From the NCBI GenBank assembly GCA_963740765.1, contig CAVUFN010000007.1, forward strand, positions 1-64,000: a DNA stretch of 64,000 bases. Direction: 5' to 3'. Within the stretch, counting starts at the first letter, position 1, and each line of letters opens with the position of its first letter. This document shows positions 16,380 through 25,332 of the stretch, in pieces. Source of the stretch: DATLGB01 sp963740765 (GTDB taxonomy: Bacteria > Actinomycetota > Thermoleophilia > Solirubrobacterales > Solirubrobacteraceae). The position numbers and the translations under genes are program-made. The notes beneath the pieces were generated by a model, which ran no database searches, was not told where the DNA came from, and saw only the letters and a list, made by a program, of their open reading frames with translations.

Positions 16380-17812
16380 GCAGTCGCACCGGCAACCCAG
16401 CGCAGAGCGGCACGCCGCTCACCAACCCGGTGCTGGTCGGCACGACGATCGTCGTCGCGCTGCTCGTCGGCGTGTTCCTCTCCTACAACGCCAACAAGGG
16501 CCTGCCGTTCGTCACGACCTTCCCGATCAACGCGAAGGTGCCCGACGCGCAGCAGCTGGTCAAGAACTCCGAGGTCCGCATCGGCGGCTTCCGCGTCGGC
16601 CAGGTCGTCGACATCGTGGCGCAGCCGGCCGAGGGCAAGGCGCCGCCGTACGCGCTGCTCAAGATGAAGCTCGACGGCGACGTCGACCAGATCCCCGAGG
16701 ACACGCTCGTGCGCGTGCGGCCGCGGTCGCTGCTGGGCGCGAAGTTCGTCGAGCTGATCCCGGGCGATGCCGGCGAGGACATCAAGGCCAACGCCACGTT
16801 GCCGCTCAAGAATGCGCGCACGTCCCCCGAGCTCGACGAGATCTTCAACACCTTCGACAAGAAGACGCGGGACGGATTGCAGGGCACGATCCGCGGCTTC
16901 GGCGACGCCTTCGCCGCCCGCGGTCCGGACATCAACCGCGCACTCAGCGCGATCAGCGCACTGATGGGCCCGGCCGAGCGGGTCGTGAAGCTGCTCGCGT
17001 CCGAGAAGACGGACCTCGACGGCTTCATCCAGGGCGCCGCGCAGTTCTCCGGCGCGCTCGCGCCGGTGGCGGGCGAGCTCGGCGATCTGTTCGACAAGGG
17101 CGCCGTGACGCTCGCCGCGATCGACGCGGCCGGCCCCGCGTTCGGGGAGGGCCTGGCCGAGCTGCCGCCGACGGAGGCGATCGCCCTCAAGACGCTCAAC
17201 GACGCCACCCCGGTCCTGCGCGACCTCGCCGACATCACGACGGGCCTGCGAGCCGGGACCCGCGAACTGCCGCGCACCACGGCCGAGCTGTCCGGCGCCC
17301 TGACCTCCGGCACCCGCGTCCTCAAGCGCACGCGCGAGGTCACCGATCCGCTGGATCTCTCCCTGACGGTGCTCGGGACCGTGACGCGCGACCCGGCCGC
17401 CGGCGGCGCGGTGGTGGGCCTGACCGAGAGCCTCAAGCTGCTGCGCCCGACCCTGGACGCGCTCCGCGCCGCCCAGGTCGGCTGCAACCTGCTCGCCGTC
17501 AACCTGCGCAACCAGTCCGACGCCGTGTCGCGCGGCGACCAGCAGGGCACCTGGCTGAGCTTCCTCCCGCTCATCAGCACCGACCAGGGCTTCCGGGCCA
17601 CCTCACCGTCGCCGAACCTGCACTACGACCCGTACCCGCGGATGGACGAGACGGAGTGCGAGGGCGGCAACGAGCCCTTCTCCCCCGGCGTCGCCATCGG
17701 CAACCCGGACAGCACCGAACCGGCCGGCCCGCTCGACGAGACGAGCCCGCCCCAGAACGCCACCCGGCTCGCGCGCTCCGCCGGCCTCCTCGACCGGATT
17801 CCCGGGACATGA
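16376..17812 (+). CDS. mceC: MCE family protein 3 of 6
   Basis: A 478-residue protein with a short cytoplasmic N-terminus, an anchor at about 18-38 (NPVLVGTTIVVALLVGVFLS), the MCE domain at about 48-140 (FPINAKVPDAQQLVKNSEVRIGGFRVGQV...RSLLGAKFVELIPG), a long helical segment and a Pro-rich tail. ATG 16376 overlaps the preceding stop. The motif GAKFVELIPG closes the domain, as in MlaD-like proteins. It forms part of the predicted hexameric lipid tunnel. Confidence 0.92.
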   Translation: MSSRTGNPAQSGTPLTNPVLVGTTIVVALLVGVFLSYNANKGLPFVTTFPINAKVPDAQQLVKNSEVRIGGFRVGQVVDIVAQPAEGKAPPYALLKMKLDGDVDQIPEDTLVRVRPRSLLGAKFVELIPGDAGEDIKANATLPLKNARTSPELDEIFNTFDKKTRDGLQGTIRGFGDAFAARGPDINRALSAISALMGPAERVVKLLASEKTDLDGFIQGAAQFSGALAPVAGELGDLFDKGAVTLAAIDAAGPAFGEGLAELPPTEAIALKTLNDATPVLRDLADITTGLRAGTRELPRTTAELSGALTSGTRVLKRTREVTDPLDLSLTVLGTVTRDPAAGGAVVGLTESLKLLRPTLDALRAAQVGCNLLAVNLRNQSDAVSRGDQQGTWLSFLPLISTDQGFRATSPSPNLHYDPYPRMDETECEGGNEPFSPGVAIGNPDSTEPAGPLDETSPPQNATRLARSAGLLDRIPGT

Positions 17813-19287
17813 GGCGGCGCGGACCCAACCGGCTGCTGCTCGCCGTCATCGCGATCGTGCTGATCGCGGTGGGCGTGTTCTTCGTCTTCACCAAGCGCAT
17901 CCCGTTCCTGCACGGCTACCGCCTCAGCGCCGACTTCCAGACGTCCAACCAGCTCGTGCCCGGCTTCTCGCCGGTGCGCATCGCGGGCGTGACGATCGGC
18001 AAGGTCACGAAGATCTCCCAGGGCCCGGGGAACCTCAGCCGGGTCCAGATGGAGCTCAAGGACGCGGCGCTGCCGATCCACGAGGACGCGCGCGTGCGCA
18101 TCCGCCCGCGCCTGTTCCTCGAGGGCGGCTTCTACGTCGAGCTCGACCCCGGCAGCCCGAGCGCGAAGGCCATCGCCAGCGACACGGTGCTGCCGCGCAA
18201 CCAGACCGCCGGTCCCGTGCAACTGCACCAGATCCTCACGGTGTTCGACCAGGGCACGCTGGGTGAGTTCCGCTCCATCGTCAAGGAGCTCGACACCGCC
18301 CTCGCCCACGGTGGCGCCGAGGGCCTCGGCCGCGCGGTGGTCGCGTTCGGGCCGGTGCTGCGCGACACGGCGCAGATCGCCGAGGCCGCGCGGGGCGACC
18401 ACGTGCACGACGTCTCGGAGGGCATCGCCTCCACGTCGAAGATCACCGCGGCGCTGGCGGAGCGCGAGGGCGACCTGCGCGGCCTGGTCACCAACCTCGC
18501 CACCACCACGAGCACGCTGGCCGCGCGCGACACCCAGGTCGCGCGCACGATCACCGAGCTCGACCGCCTGATTCAGGAGACGCCGCGCGCGCTGGACAGC
18601 CTCGACGCCGTCCAGCCCACCTTCAGCCGCTTCATCACCGCGCTGCGGCCGTCGCTGCGCATGTCGCCGCCGATCCTCGACGACACGGTCAAGACGCTGG
18701 TGCAGCTGCGCAAGCTCACGCGGCCGTCGGAGCTCCCGCGCACGGTCCGGCTGCTCGGCCCGACGGTCCGCGGCCTGCCCAGCCTCGAGAACCGCCTCAA
18801 CACCCTCTTCCCGCTCGTCACGTCCGCGCTCGACTGCCTCCGCACCAACGCGGCCCCGACCCTCAACGCGACCGTCCCCGACGGCGCGCTGACCAGTGAC
18901 CTGTCCGTGTGGCAGGAGCTGGCCCAGGCCGGCACGGGTGTCGTCGGCTTCGCGCAGAACTTCGACGGCAACGGCTACTGGTCGCGCTACCTCAACGGCA
19001 CGGGCGAGCAGTCCTTCGCGACGGGCGTCGTGCCCGGCCTCGGTCAGCTCGTCGGCGCGACGAGCGAACCCATCTCCGGCTCGCGGCCGACCTACCTCGG
19101 GCCGGGTCAGGTCCCGCCGAACCGGCCGGACGCGGCCTGCGCCGACCAGGCGCGGCCCGACCTCTCCCAGCGCACCAGCGGGACGGCGCCGGCGAGCACG
19201 GCGCGCATCAAGGTCCGCGATACCGGCGCGTCCGGGACGAGCCTGCGGTCCACGCTGCGCGAGGCCATCAAGGCGGCATCGCGGTGA
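17809..19287 (+). CDS. mceD: MCE family protein 4 of 6
   Basis: A 492-residue protein: basic N-terminus MRRRGPNR, anchor at about 9-27 (LLLAVIAIVLIAVGVFFVF), MCE domain at about 37-130 (YRLSADFQTSNQLVPGFSPVRIAGVTIGKV...LFLEGGFYVELDPG), helical region, and a Cys-containing C-terminal tail. It starts at ATG 17809, overlapping the previous stop, and is followed by a GTGA overlap. It is the longest of the six chains here. Confidence 0.92.
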   Translation: MRRRGPNRLLLAVIAIVLIAVGVFFVFTKRIPFLHGYRLSADFQTSNQLVPGFSPVRIAGVTIGKVTKISQGPGNLSRVQMELKDAALPIHEDARVRIRPRLFLEGGFYVELDPGSPSAKAIASDTVLPRNQTAGPVQLHQILTVFDQGTLGEFRSIVKELDTALAHGGAEGLGRAVVAFGPVLRDTAQIAEAARGDHVHDVSEGIASTSKITAALAEREGDLRGLVTNLATTTSTLAARDTQVARTITELDRLIQETPRALDSLDAVQPTFSRFITALRPSLRMSPPILDDTVKTLVQLRKLTRPSELPRTVRLLGPTVRGLPSLENRLNTLFPLVTSALDCLRTNAAPTLNATVPDGALTSDLSVWQELAQAGTGVVGFAQNFDGNGYWSRYLNGTGEQSFATGVVPGLGQLVGATSEPISGSRPTYLGPGQVPPNRPDAACADQARPDLSQRTSGTAPASTARIKVRDTGASGTSLRSTLREAIKAASR

Positions 19288-20555
19288 AGCGCGCGGTCCG
19301 CACCTACGGGCGCTTCGTCGCCGCGATCGCGTTCCTGGCGATCCTCGCCGCCATCTCGGGCGGCTACATCCTCGTCAACCAGCGCCTCAGCATCCCGTTC
19401 AACGACCGCTACACGATCTACGCGGACGTCACCTCGAGCAGCGGCCTGGCGCCGGGGCTCGGCCAGGCCGTCAACGTCGCGGGCGTCCGCGTCGGCCAGA
19501 TCTCCGGCTCCAAGATCGTCCAGGGCCGCGCGCGCATCGCGATGGAGATCGATCCGAAGAAGCTCCCGAAGGTCTACGAGGACGCGAAGGCCGAACTGGT
19601 CGCCGACACGCCGCTCAAGGATCTCGTGATGGAGCTCGGGCCGGGCCGCCCGCCGGCCAAGCCGCTGCCCGACGGTGGCGTCATCGGCGTTGCCAACACC
19701 TCGCCCCCGATCGACTCCGACGAGCTCACCAACGCGCTCGACGCGGACACGCGCGACTATTTCAACCTGTTCGTCTCCGGCTTCTCGGAGGGCACGCGCG
19801 ACCGCGGCAAGGACCTCAATCGCGTGCTGCGCGCCCTCGGCCCGACCGCCGAGCAGACCCGCGAGGTCACCGGCGCCCTGGCCGCCCGCCGCCACGAGCT
19901 CAAGCGCCTGGTCACGAACCTCGCCGTCCTCACCAAGGCCGCCGCCGCGAAGGACGACGAGATCGCCAGCGTCGTCACCTCCGCTAACGCGACGCTCGAG
20001 GCCGTCGCCGGGCAGGACGCCAACCTGGGCGCCAGCCTCGACCGGCTGCCCGGAACGCTGTCGGGCATCCGGTCGACCCTCGGCAACGCCGCCGACTTCG
20101 CCGACGAGCTCGATCCGACGCTCAAGAGCCTGCTGCCGGCGGTGGAGAAGCTGCCGGACGCGCTGCGGGCGACCGCGCCGCTGGTCCGCGAGGCCGAGCC
20201 GGTGCTGCGCACGAAGCTGCGTCCACTCGTCCGCGAGGTCCAGCCGCTGCTGCGCGACGCGAGACCACTCACGCGCCGCCTGACTCAGCAGACACCCGAT
20301 CTCTCCCGCGCGTTCCAGGCGCTCGTCTACACGGTCAACTCGCTCGCCTACAACCCCCCGGGCAGCGACGAGGGCTACCTCTACTGGCTGGCCTGGTTCG
20401 CGCACAACGCGGCGTCCGTCGGCTCGGTGCAGGACGCCCACGGTCCCGTCACCCGCGGCCTGGCGCTGTTCTCGTGCGATTCGCTCGCCTCCGACGGCAT
20501 CCTCAACCAGCTGCTGCCCGCGATCCTGTCCTCCGTCCCCGTCTGCCCCTCGTAA
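19284..20555 (+). CDS. mceE: MCE family protein 5 of 6
   Basis: A 423-residue protein: anchor at about 12-31 (VAAIAFLAILAAISGGYILV), MCE domain at about 41-125 (YTIYADVTSSSGLAPGLGQAVNVAGVRVGQI...TPLKDLVMELGPG), then a helical region with LVREAEPVLRTKLRPLVREVQPLL repeats. Mycobacterial MceE proteins are typically lipoproteins, but no lipobox Cys is visible in this N-terminus, so it appears to be held by an uncleaved anchor. GTG 19284 overlaps the previous stop. Confidence 0.91.
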   Translation: MKRAVRTYGRFVAAIAFLAILAAISGGYILVNQRLSIPFNDRYTIYADVTSSSGLAPGLGQAVNVAGVRVGQISGSKIVQGRARIAMEIDPKKLPKVYEDAKAELVADTPLKDLVMELGPGRPPAKPLPDGGVIGVANTSPPIDSDELTNALDADTRDYFNLFVSGFSEGTRDRGKDLNRVLRALGPTAEQTREVTGALAARRHELKRLVTNLAVLTKAAAAKDDEIASVVTSANATLEAVAGQDANLGASLDRLPGTLSGIRSTLGNAADFADELDPTLKSLLPAVEKLPDALRATAPLVREAEPVLRTKLRPLVREVQPLLRDARPLTRRLTQQTPDLSRAFQALVYTVNSLAYNPPGSDEGYLYWLAWFAHNAASVGSVQDAHGPVTRGLALFSCDSLASDGILNQLLPAILSSVPVCPS

Positions 20556-20559
20556 CCAC

Positions 20560-21987
20560 ATGGGCCTGAAGGCACCCAAGCTCTCCCTGATCATCGTCGC
20601 GGCCGTCTTCGCGCTCTCGTGCTTCGGCTTCACGCTGTTCGTGTGGAAGTCCTTCGGCGGGCCGACGCCGTTCGAGGCGCACGGCTACCGCTTCCACGTC
20701 GTGTTCGGGACGGAGGCGTCGCAGATGACCTCCAACGCCGACGTGCGCATCTCGGGTGTCAGCGTCGGCAAGGTCATCAGCGTGAAGCGCGCGGGCTCGG
20801 GCGCCGACGTCCTCGTGGAGATGGACTCGGCCTACGCGCCGGTCCCGACCGACACGCGGGCGATCGTGCGCTTCAAGTCACTGCTCGGCGAGGCGTTCGT
20901 CGCGCTCACGCCCGGCTCGGCGGACGCCAAGGACCTGCCGGAGAACGGCACGCTGGACCGCCGCAACATCGGCGCGGTGCAGCAGATCGACCAGGTGCTC
21001 GGCGCGTTCGACGCTCCGACGCGGCTCGCCTTCACGCAGTTCCTGCGCGACTCGTCGAAGGTCCTCGACAAGCGGGCGGCCGACGTCAACGCGGCCCTGG
21101 GCAACCTCGCGCCCACCGCCGAGTCCGCCGCCGACCTGCTCAACAGCCTCGACCGTCAGAAGGGCTCCCTGCAGCAGCTGATCCGCGACAGCGGCGTCGC
21201 TCTGCGCACGATCGGCGGGCGCGGGGAGCAGTTGCGCTCGCTCACCCGCGCCGGCAACCAGGTCTTCGGCGCGCTGGCCGCGCAGAATCGCAGCCTGACG
21301 GCGACGGTCGAGGCGTTCCCCCCGTTCCTGCGCGGCACGCAGTCGGCGCTGCGCGACATCGACGCCGTGGCACTCGAGGCGCGGCCGACCCTGCGCGCGC
21401 TGCGCCCCGCCATCCCGCTGGTCAAGCCGGCGCTGCTCGAGGCCCAGCGCCTGGCCCCGGAACTGCGGCGGACCTTCGACGCGCTCGATCCCGCCATCGA
21501 CGCGGGCGCCCGTGGCCTGCCCGCCCTGACCAGGATCCTGCGCACGGCCCGGCCCGTGTTCAAGGTCCTGCGCGTCGCCAGCCGCGAGCTGATCCCGCTG
21601 GCCGACTACCTCGGCCAGTACCGGACGGACATCGTCAGCTCGATCTCCCGCGTGGCGTCCGCGGTCAACTTCCCGGTCAAGACCTCCGACGGCACCACGC
21701 AGCGCGTCCTGCGGGCCCTGTTCGTCATCAACGACGAGTCGCCCGCGAACGCCTCGGAGCGCAACGCCGCCAACCGCCACAACGCCTACCCGCTGCCCGG
21801 CGCCCTGACCCGGGTCGGCAACGGCGGCCTGCAGGCGCTCGACTGCCGCAACACGAGCAACCCGCAGACGACCCCGGTCCTCGGGCAGCCGTCCCCGCCC
21901 TGCGAGGTCGCGCCGCGGTTCGACTTCCGCGGCAAGCTGCGCTCCTACCCGCACGTCGAGCTCGCGCCCACTCCGAAGGCGCCGTAG
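20560..21987 (+). CDS. mceF: MCE family protein 6 of 6
   Basis: A 475-residue protein: anchor at about 8-29 (LSLIIVAAVFALSCFGFTLFVW), MCE domain at about 44-130 (YRFHVVFGTEASQMTSNADVRISGVSVGKV...SLLGEAFVALTPGS), helical region, and a tail with DCRNTSNP and PPCEV cysteines. The Cys in ALSCF does not fit a lipobox (Ala at -3, Ser at -1 with Leu at -2). It begins four bases after mceE, the only non-overlapping junction in the operon. No mas-type accessory genes follow; the next gene has its own promoter. Confidence 0.91.
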   Translation: MGLKAPKLSLIIVAAVFALSCFGFTLFVWKSFGGPTPFEAHGYRFHVVFGTEASQMTSNADVRISGVSVGKVISVKRAGSGADVLVEMDSAYAPVPTDTRAIVRFKSLLGEAFVALTPGSADAKDLPENGTLDRRNIGAVQQIDQVLGAFDAPTRLAFTQFLRDSSKVLDKRAADVNAALGNLAPTAESAADLLNSLDRQKGSLQQLIRDSGVALRTIGGRGEQLRSLTRAGNQVFGALAAQNRSLTATVEAFPPFLRGTQSALRDIDAVALEARPTLRALRPAIPLVKPALLEAQRLAPELRRTFDALDPAIDAGARGLPALTRILRTARPVFKVLRVASRELIPLADYLGQYRTDIVSSISRVASAVNFPVKTSDGTTQRVLRALFVINDESPANASERNAANRHNAYPLPGALTRVGNGGLQALDCRNTSNPQTTPVLGQPSPPCEVAPRFDFRGKLRSYPHVELAPTPKAP

Positions 21988-22007
21988 CGGCTACGCCAGG
22001 CGGCGTT

Positions 22008-22039
22008 ATAGCGAATAGCGTTACGCTCGACGCTATATT
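22008..22039 (+). promoter_or_regulatory. Repeat-rich promoter of the ATPase gene
   Basis: ATAGCG occurs at 22008-22013 and 22015-22020, and the inverse ACGCTAT at 22030-22036 pairs with ATAGCGT at 22015-22021 across eight bases. A -10 box TATATT (22034-22039) ends six bases before the ATG at 22046, so the message is probably leaderless. The dyad covers the -10/-35 region, as expected for a repressor site. Confidence 0.6.
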
Positions 22040-22045
22040 GAGGTC

Positions 22046-23179
22046 ATGGTGATCAACCCGTTCCGGTTCGGGGCGCTCGCGCTCGACGAGGCGTTCACCG
22101 ACCGCGTCGACGAGCTGGCCGAGCTCAAGGCGGACGCGCGCAACGGCCAGGACGTGGTGGTGCTGGCCCCGCGGCGGTACGGCAAGACGTCGCTGATCTG
22201 GCGGGTGTCGCAGCAGCTCGTCTCCGAGAAGGTGCTGGTCGCCCAGGTCGACCTGATGACGACGCCGTCGCGGGCGGCGCTCGCGGCACGACTCGCCAAG
22301 ACGATCCACGACGACCTCGCCACCCCCCTGTTCCGAGCCAAGGAGCGTCTGCGGGTCTTCTCGGGGTTGCGGGTGGCGCCGACGGTGACGGTCGACCCCG
22401 AGGACGGCTCGCTCTCGTTCGCGTTCTCGGCCTCCATCCGCACGGAGGACCTCGACGAGACCCTCGAACGGCTGCTCGAGCTGCCGGGCCGGCTCGCCGC
22501 GGAGCGGTCTCGCCAGGTCGTGCTGGTGCTGGACGAGTTCCAGGAGATCGTCGACATCGACGCCGGACTGCCGAAGCTGATGCGCGCGGTGTTCCAGCAG
22601 CAGCCGGAGGTCGCCCACATCTACCTGGGCAGCCGCCGGCACATGCTGCGCCGCCTGTTCAGCGATGCCAACGAGCCGTTCTGGCGCAGCGCGAAGCAGA
22701 TCGACCTCGGCGTCATCGCCCCCGCCCACTTCCGCACCCACATCGCCGCGCGCTTCGCGGCGACGGGCCGCAGGATCTCAGACGATGGCCTCGACGCCAT
22801 CCTCGGCATCACCGGCGGCCACCCCTACGGCACGCAGGAGCTCTGTTACTTCACCTGGCAGGCGACTCCCCGGCGCGCGGTGGCCACGCCGGATCGGGTC
22901 GCGGCCGCTCTGGATGGCGTCCTGTCCTCCGAGCACGCGCACTTCTCGCTGGCCTGGTCGCGGGCGTCGGGCAAGCAGCGGGCGGTGCTGCAGGCGCTGG
23001 CGCGCGAACCCGGGCACATCCTCGCCGCCGCGTACCGCGACCGCCACGGCCTGCCGGCCCCCTCGACGATCCAGAAGGCGCTCGACGCGCTGGAGCGCGA
23101 CGAGCTCGTCGTGCGCAGGCGCGGGCACGTGTCCATCAGCGAGCCGTTCCTCGCCGAGTGGATCGTGCGACAGTCATGA
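22046..23179 (+). CDS. AAA ATPase with C-terminal winged-helix-like region (ATPase_2 family)
   Basis: A 377-residue ATPase of the archaeal-type ATPase_2/STAND-like group. Walker A is APRRYGKTSL (Lys47) and Walker B is VVLVLDEFQEI (Asp163, Glu164). An arginine-containing sensor follows in IYLGSRRHMLRRLF. Residues about 250-290 form the lid (ITGGHPYGTQELCYFTW). The C-terminus (about 300-377) resembles a winged helix: SGKQRAVLQALAREPG...STIQKALDALERDELVVRRRGHVSISEPFLAEWI. The substrate or partner is unknown. The gene lies 58 bases after mceF with its own palindromic promoter and overlaps the next gene (ATGA). Autoregulation through the C-terminal domain is an inference. Confidence 0.82.
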   Translation: MVINPFRFGALALDEAFTDRVDELAELKADARNGQDVVVLAPRRYGKTSLIWRVSQQLVSEKVLVAQVDLMTTPSRAALAARLAKTIHDDLATPLFRAKERLRVFSGLRVAPTVTVDPEDGSLSFAFSASIRTEDLDETLERLLELPGRLAAERSRQVVLVLDEFQEIVDIDAGLPKLMRAVFQQQPEVAHIYLGSRRHMLRRLFSDANEPFWRSAKQIDLGVIAPAHFRTHIAARFAATGRRISDDGLDAILGITGGHPYGTQELCYFTWQATPRRAVATPDRVAAALDGVLSSEHAHFSLAWSRASGKQRAVLQALAREPGHILAAAYRDRHGLPAPSTIQKALDALERDELVVRRRGHVSISEPFLAEWIVRQS

Positions 23180-23841
23180 GCGTGCAAGCGGTGATCTTCG
23201 ACCTCGACGGGGTCCTGCTCGACTCCGAGCAGCTCTGGAACGAGGCCAAGCGGACGGTGGTCGACGACGCGGGTGGGACGTGGTCCGACGACGCACCGAC
23301 CGACATGATGGGCATGAGCGCACCCGAGTGGACCGCGTACCTGCGCGACGAGCTGGCGGTCGACCGGCCGCTGGAGGACATCAACCGCGCCGTGGTGGAC
23401 GCGATGCGCGCGCTCTACCGCGACGAGCTACCGCTGCTGCCGGGCGCCCAGGCCGCGGTGAAGGCGCTCGGCGAGCGCTGGCCGCTCGGACTGGCGTCGT
23501 CCTCCAACCGCGAGATCATCGACCTGGTCGTGGAGGAGGCCGGCTTCCGCTTCGACGTGACCGTGTCCTCGGAGGAGGTCGAGCGCGGCAAGCCCGCGCC
23601 GGACGTCTACCTGCGAGCCGCGGAGCTGCTCGGGGTCGACGCGTCGGCGTGCGTGGCGATCGAGGACTCGAGCAACGGGCTGCGGTCGGCCGACGCTGCC
23701 GCGATGGCGGTGATCGCCGTCCCCAACCCGCACTACCCGCCCGCCGACGACGCGCTGGCGCTGGCCGCGATCACGATCGAGAGCGTCGAAGCACTCGACG
23801 ATGAGGTGCTGCAGCGCGCCTATTCGCAGAAGCGGATGTAG
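23176..23841 (+). CDS. HAD-superfamily hydrolase (beta-phosphoglucomutase-like)
   Basis: A 221-residue HAD phosphatase. Motif I is VIFDLDGVLLDSE (Asp nucleophile and acid/base Asp). Motif II is LASSSNREI, motif III is the Lys in VERGKPAPDVYL, and motif IV is VAIEDSSNGL. The alpha-helical cap lies between motifs I and II, so it is subclass I, close to beta-phosphoglucomutases and 2-deoxyglucose-6-phosphate phosphatases. The exact substrate is unknown. ATG 23176 overlaps the ATPase stop. The last 22 bases overlap the end of the convergent secreted-protein gene. Confidence 0.88.
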   Translation: MSVQAVIFDLDGVLLDSEQLWNEAKRTVVDDAGGTWSDDAPTDMMGMSAPEWTAYLRDELAVDRPLEDINRAVVDAMRALYRDELPLLPGAQAAVKALGERWPLGLASSSNREIIDLVVEEAGFRFDVTVSSEEVERGKPAPDVYLRAAELLGVDASACVAIEDSSNGLRSADAAAMAVIAVPNPHYPPADDALALAAITIESVEALDDEVLQRAYSQKRM

Positions 23842-24305
23842 GGCACCCCGAACTCGGTGATGCGGTCCGAGTCGGCGTCGAGCGCGATCTGCAGGCGGCC
23901 GCCGCCGCCCCTGGGGACGCGCACGAGCGTGATGCCGAACGTCTCCTGGACCGACTCGTCGAAGACGGCCTTCGGGTAGGCGTCCTTCACCGCGGCGCGC
24001 CGGTCGCCGATCTCGAGGCCGCGGGCGGTCGCGCGCCTGGTGACGATGATGCTCTTCACGCGGTACGGCTTGCGCTTGCGCAGCTCCACGGCGCCGCGCA
24101 GCGGGGCGCGCAGGACGGCCGCGCGCCGGCCCGGGCCCTGGAGCTCGCAGCCGGTCTGCCGGGCGCCGACGAGGTCGTCGTCGTGCAGTGCCTTCCAGGT
24201 GTCGCCCAGGTGCACGTGCCCGACGCGCTTCGGGGTGACCTTGGCCGGCATCCCGGGGGCCGCCGCGAGGCCGACGGCGAGCGCGGTGGCGAGCGAGGCG
24301 ATCAT
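23820..24305 (-). CDS. Secreted hypothetical protein with SmpA/OmlA-like repeats
   Basis: A 161-residue protein with an N-terminal signal peptide (about 1-20, MIASLATALAVGLAAAPGMPA). Two stretches resemble the G-x-[LI]-x-L-G-x-T/D motif of SmpA/OmlA-like fold repeats: VGHVHLGDTWKALHDD near residue 28 and GLEIGDRRAAVKDAYP near residue 95. A single Cys pair (GCEL and the penultimate FCE) could form a disulfide outside the membrane. No specific family name can be given. ATG 24305 overlaps the stop of the upstream HD gene (ATGA), and the 3' end overlaps the convergent HAD gene. Confidence 0.7.
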   Translation of the reverse strand: MIASLATALAVGLAAAPGMPAKVTPKRVGHVHLGDTWKALHDDDLVGARQTGCELQGPGRRAAVLRAPLRGAVELRKRKPYRVKSIIVTRRATARGLEIGDRRAAVKDAYPKAVFDESVQETFGITLVRVPRGGGGRLQIALDADSDRITEFGVPYIRFCE

Positions 24306-24952
24306 GCGTCGAACCCTACGCGACGGTCCGGCCCCTGATGGACCTCGGCGAGGGCGGTGATCGCGTCCACGGTGCGGCGCAGCTCGTCGACGACCGGCGC
24401 GGCGTGCTCGCCCATGCGGTCGCGCTCGCGCTCGAAGGCGTCGGCGAGCTCGCGGTAGTAGATCCGCGTCGCGATCCCCTGGCCCTGCTTGAAACGCGCC
24501 CACACCGCGTCGCCGTGGGTCCGGTAGTCGATCAGGATCGAGCGGGCGTTGTGGAGCTTGTCGGCGAGGGAGACGCGCAGGGCGCCCGGCGTCTTGGTCC
24601 GCATCCCGTCGACGTAGGCGCGCTTGCGCTCGTACCACGGTGCCTTCTCACCGTCGACGCTGTCGGAGTTGGCCAGCACCATGGCGGCGACGTCGGCGCC
24701 GTAGGCGGCCTCGATCTCCGCCAGGGCCACCGGGCCGCCGCCGTCCTCGACCACGTCGTGGAGCAGGCCGGCGATCGCCTCGTCCTCCGTCCCGTGCATC
24801 TCGAGCACGAGCGAGGCGACGGCGAGCAGGTGCGCCGCGTAGGGGACGGGCGTGCCCTTGCGCAGCTGGCGGGCGTGGTGGCGCGTGGCGTAGTGCAGCG
24901 CCGTGTCGAAGCGCTCCGTGAGCAGCGGCGTGTCGGTGTAGGCCTCGGCCAT
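24302..24952 (-). CDS. HD-domain protein (SpoT-like hydrolase domain)
   Basis: A 216-residue protein whose core is the HD phosphohydrolase fold of RelA/SpoT-type enzymes: HHARQLRKGTPVPYAAHLLAVASLV (first His region), LLHDVVEDGG (metal-binding HD) and VSLADKLHNARSIL (the conserved D-K-x-x-N helix). There is no synthetase or TGS domain, so it resembles a small alarmone hydrolase (MESH1/SAH-like), although pppGpp hydrolysis is inferred. It starts at ATG 24952 and is coupled to the secreted-protein gene by an ATGA overlap. It is divergent from the TfoX-N gene across 24 bases. Confidence 0.83.
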   Translation of the reverse strand: MAEAYTDTPLLTERFDTALHYATRHHARQLRKGTPVPYAAHLLAVASLVLEMHGTEDEAIAGLLHDVVEDGGGPVALAEIEAAYGADVAAMVLANSDSVDGEKAPWYERKRAYVDGMRTKTPGALRVSLADKLHNARSILIDYRTHGDAVWARFKQGQGIATRIYYRELADAFERERDRMGEHAAPVVDELRRTVDAITALAEVHQGPDRRVGFDA

Positions 24953-24976
24953 CGCGCCGTGCGACGATACGCCTCG

Positions 24977-25309
24977 ATGCCCTACGACGAGGACCTCGCC
25001 AACCGCATCCGACAGCAACTCGACGACGAGTTCGACGTCATGGAGAAGCAGATGTTCGGCGGCCTGGCGTTCCTGGTCCGCGGTCATCTGTGCGTGGGCG
25101 CGTCGCGGACGGGCGGGTTGCTGGCCCGCACCGATCCGGCCGCCGAGGAGGCGACGCTCGCCCAGACGCACGTCTCCCCCATGGCGCCCGGCCCGCGGCA
25201 CATGCCGGGCTGGATCGTCGTCGCCGCCGAGGGCGTCGCCGACGACGCGGACCTCGCCCGCTGGGTGAACACGGCGCTCGACTTCGTGGACACGCTGCCG
25301 CCGAAGTGA
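24977..25309 (+). CDS. TfoX N-terminal domain-containing protein
   Basis: A 110-residue protein consisting only of the TfoX/Sxy N-terminal domain: FDVMEKQMFGGLAFLVRGHLCVGAS, then the C-terminal part with HMPGWIVVAAEGV and ARWVNTALDFVDTLPPK. Sxy is a competence regulator in gamma-proteobacteria, but single-domain actinobacterial versions have no established role. ATG 24977 starts MPYDEDLANRIR. A strong hairpin follows 24 bases after its stop and may terminate this message. Confidence 0.82.
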   Translation: MPYDEDLANRIRQQLDDEFDVMEKQMFGGLAFLVRGHLCVGASRTGGLLARTDPAAEEATLAQTHVSPMAPGPRHMPGWIVVAAEGVADDADLARWVNTALDFVDTLPPK

Positions 25310-25332
25310 ACACCCTGAGAAGTGGGGTTGAC

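Noticed and set aside
12054..23179. The ATPase at 22046-23179 as the missing ATPase of the Mce transporter
   Set aside because: It lacks ABC signature (LSGGQ) and ABC-type Walker A context. Its motifs belong to the ATPase_2/AAA group, and it has its own promoter.
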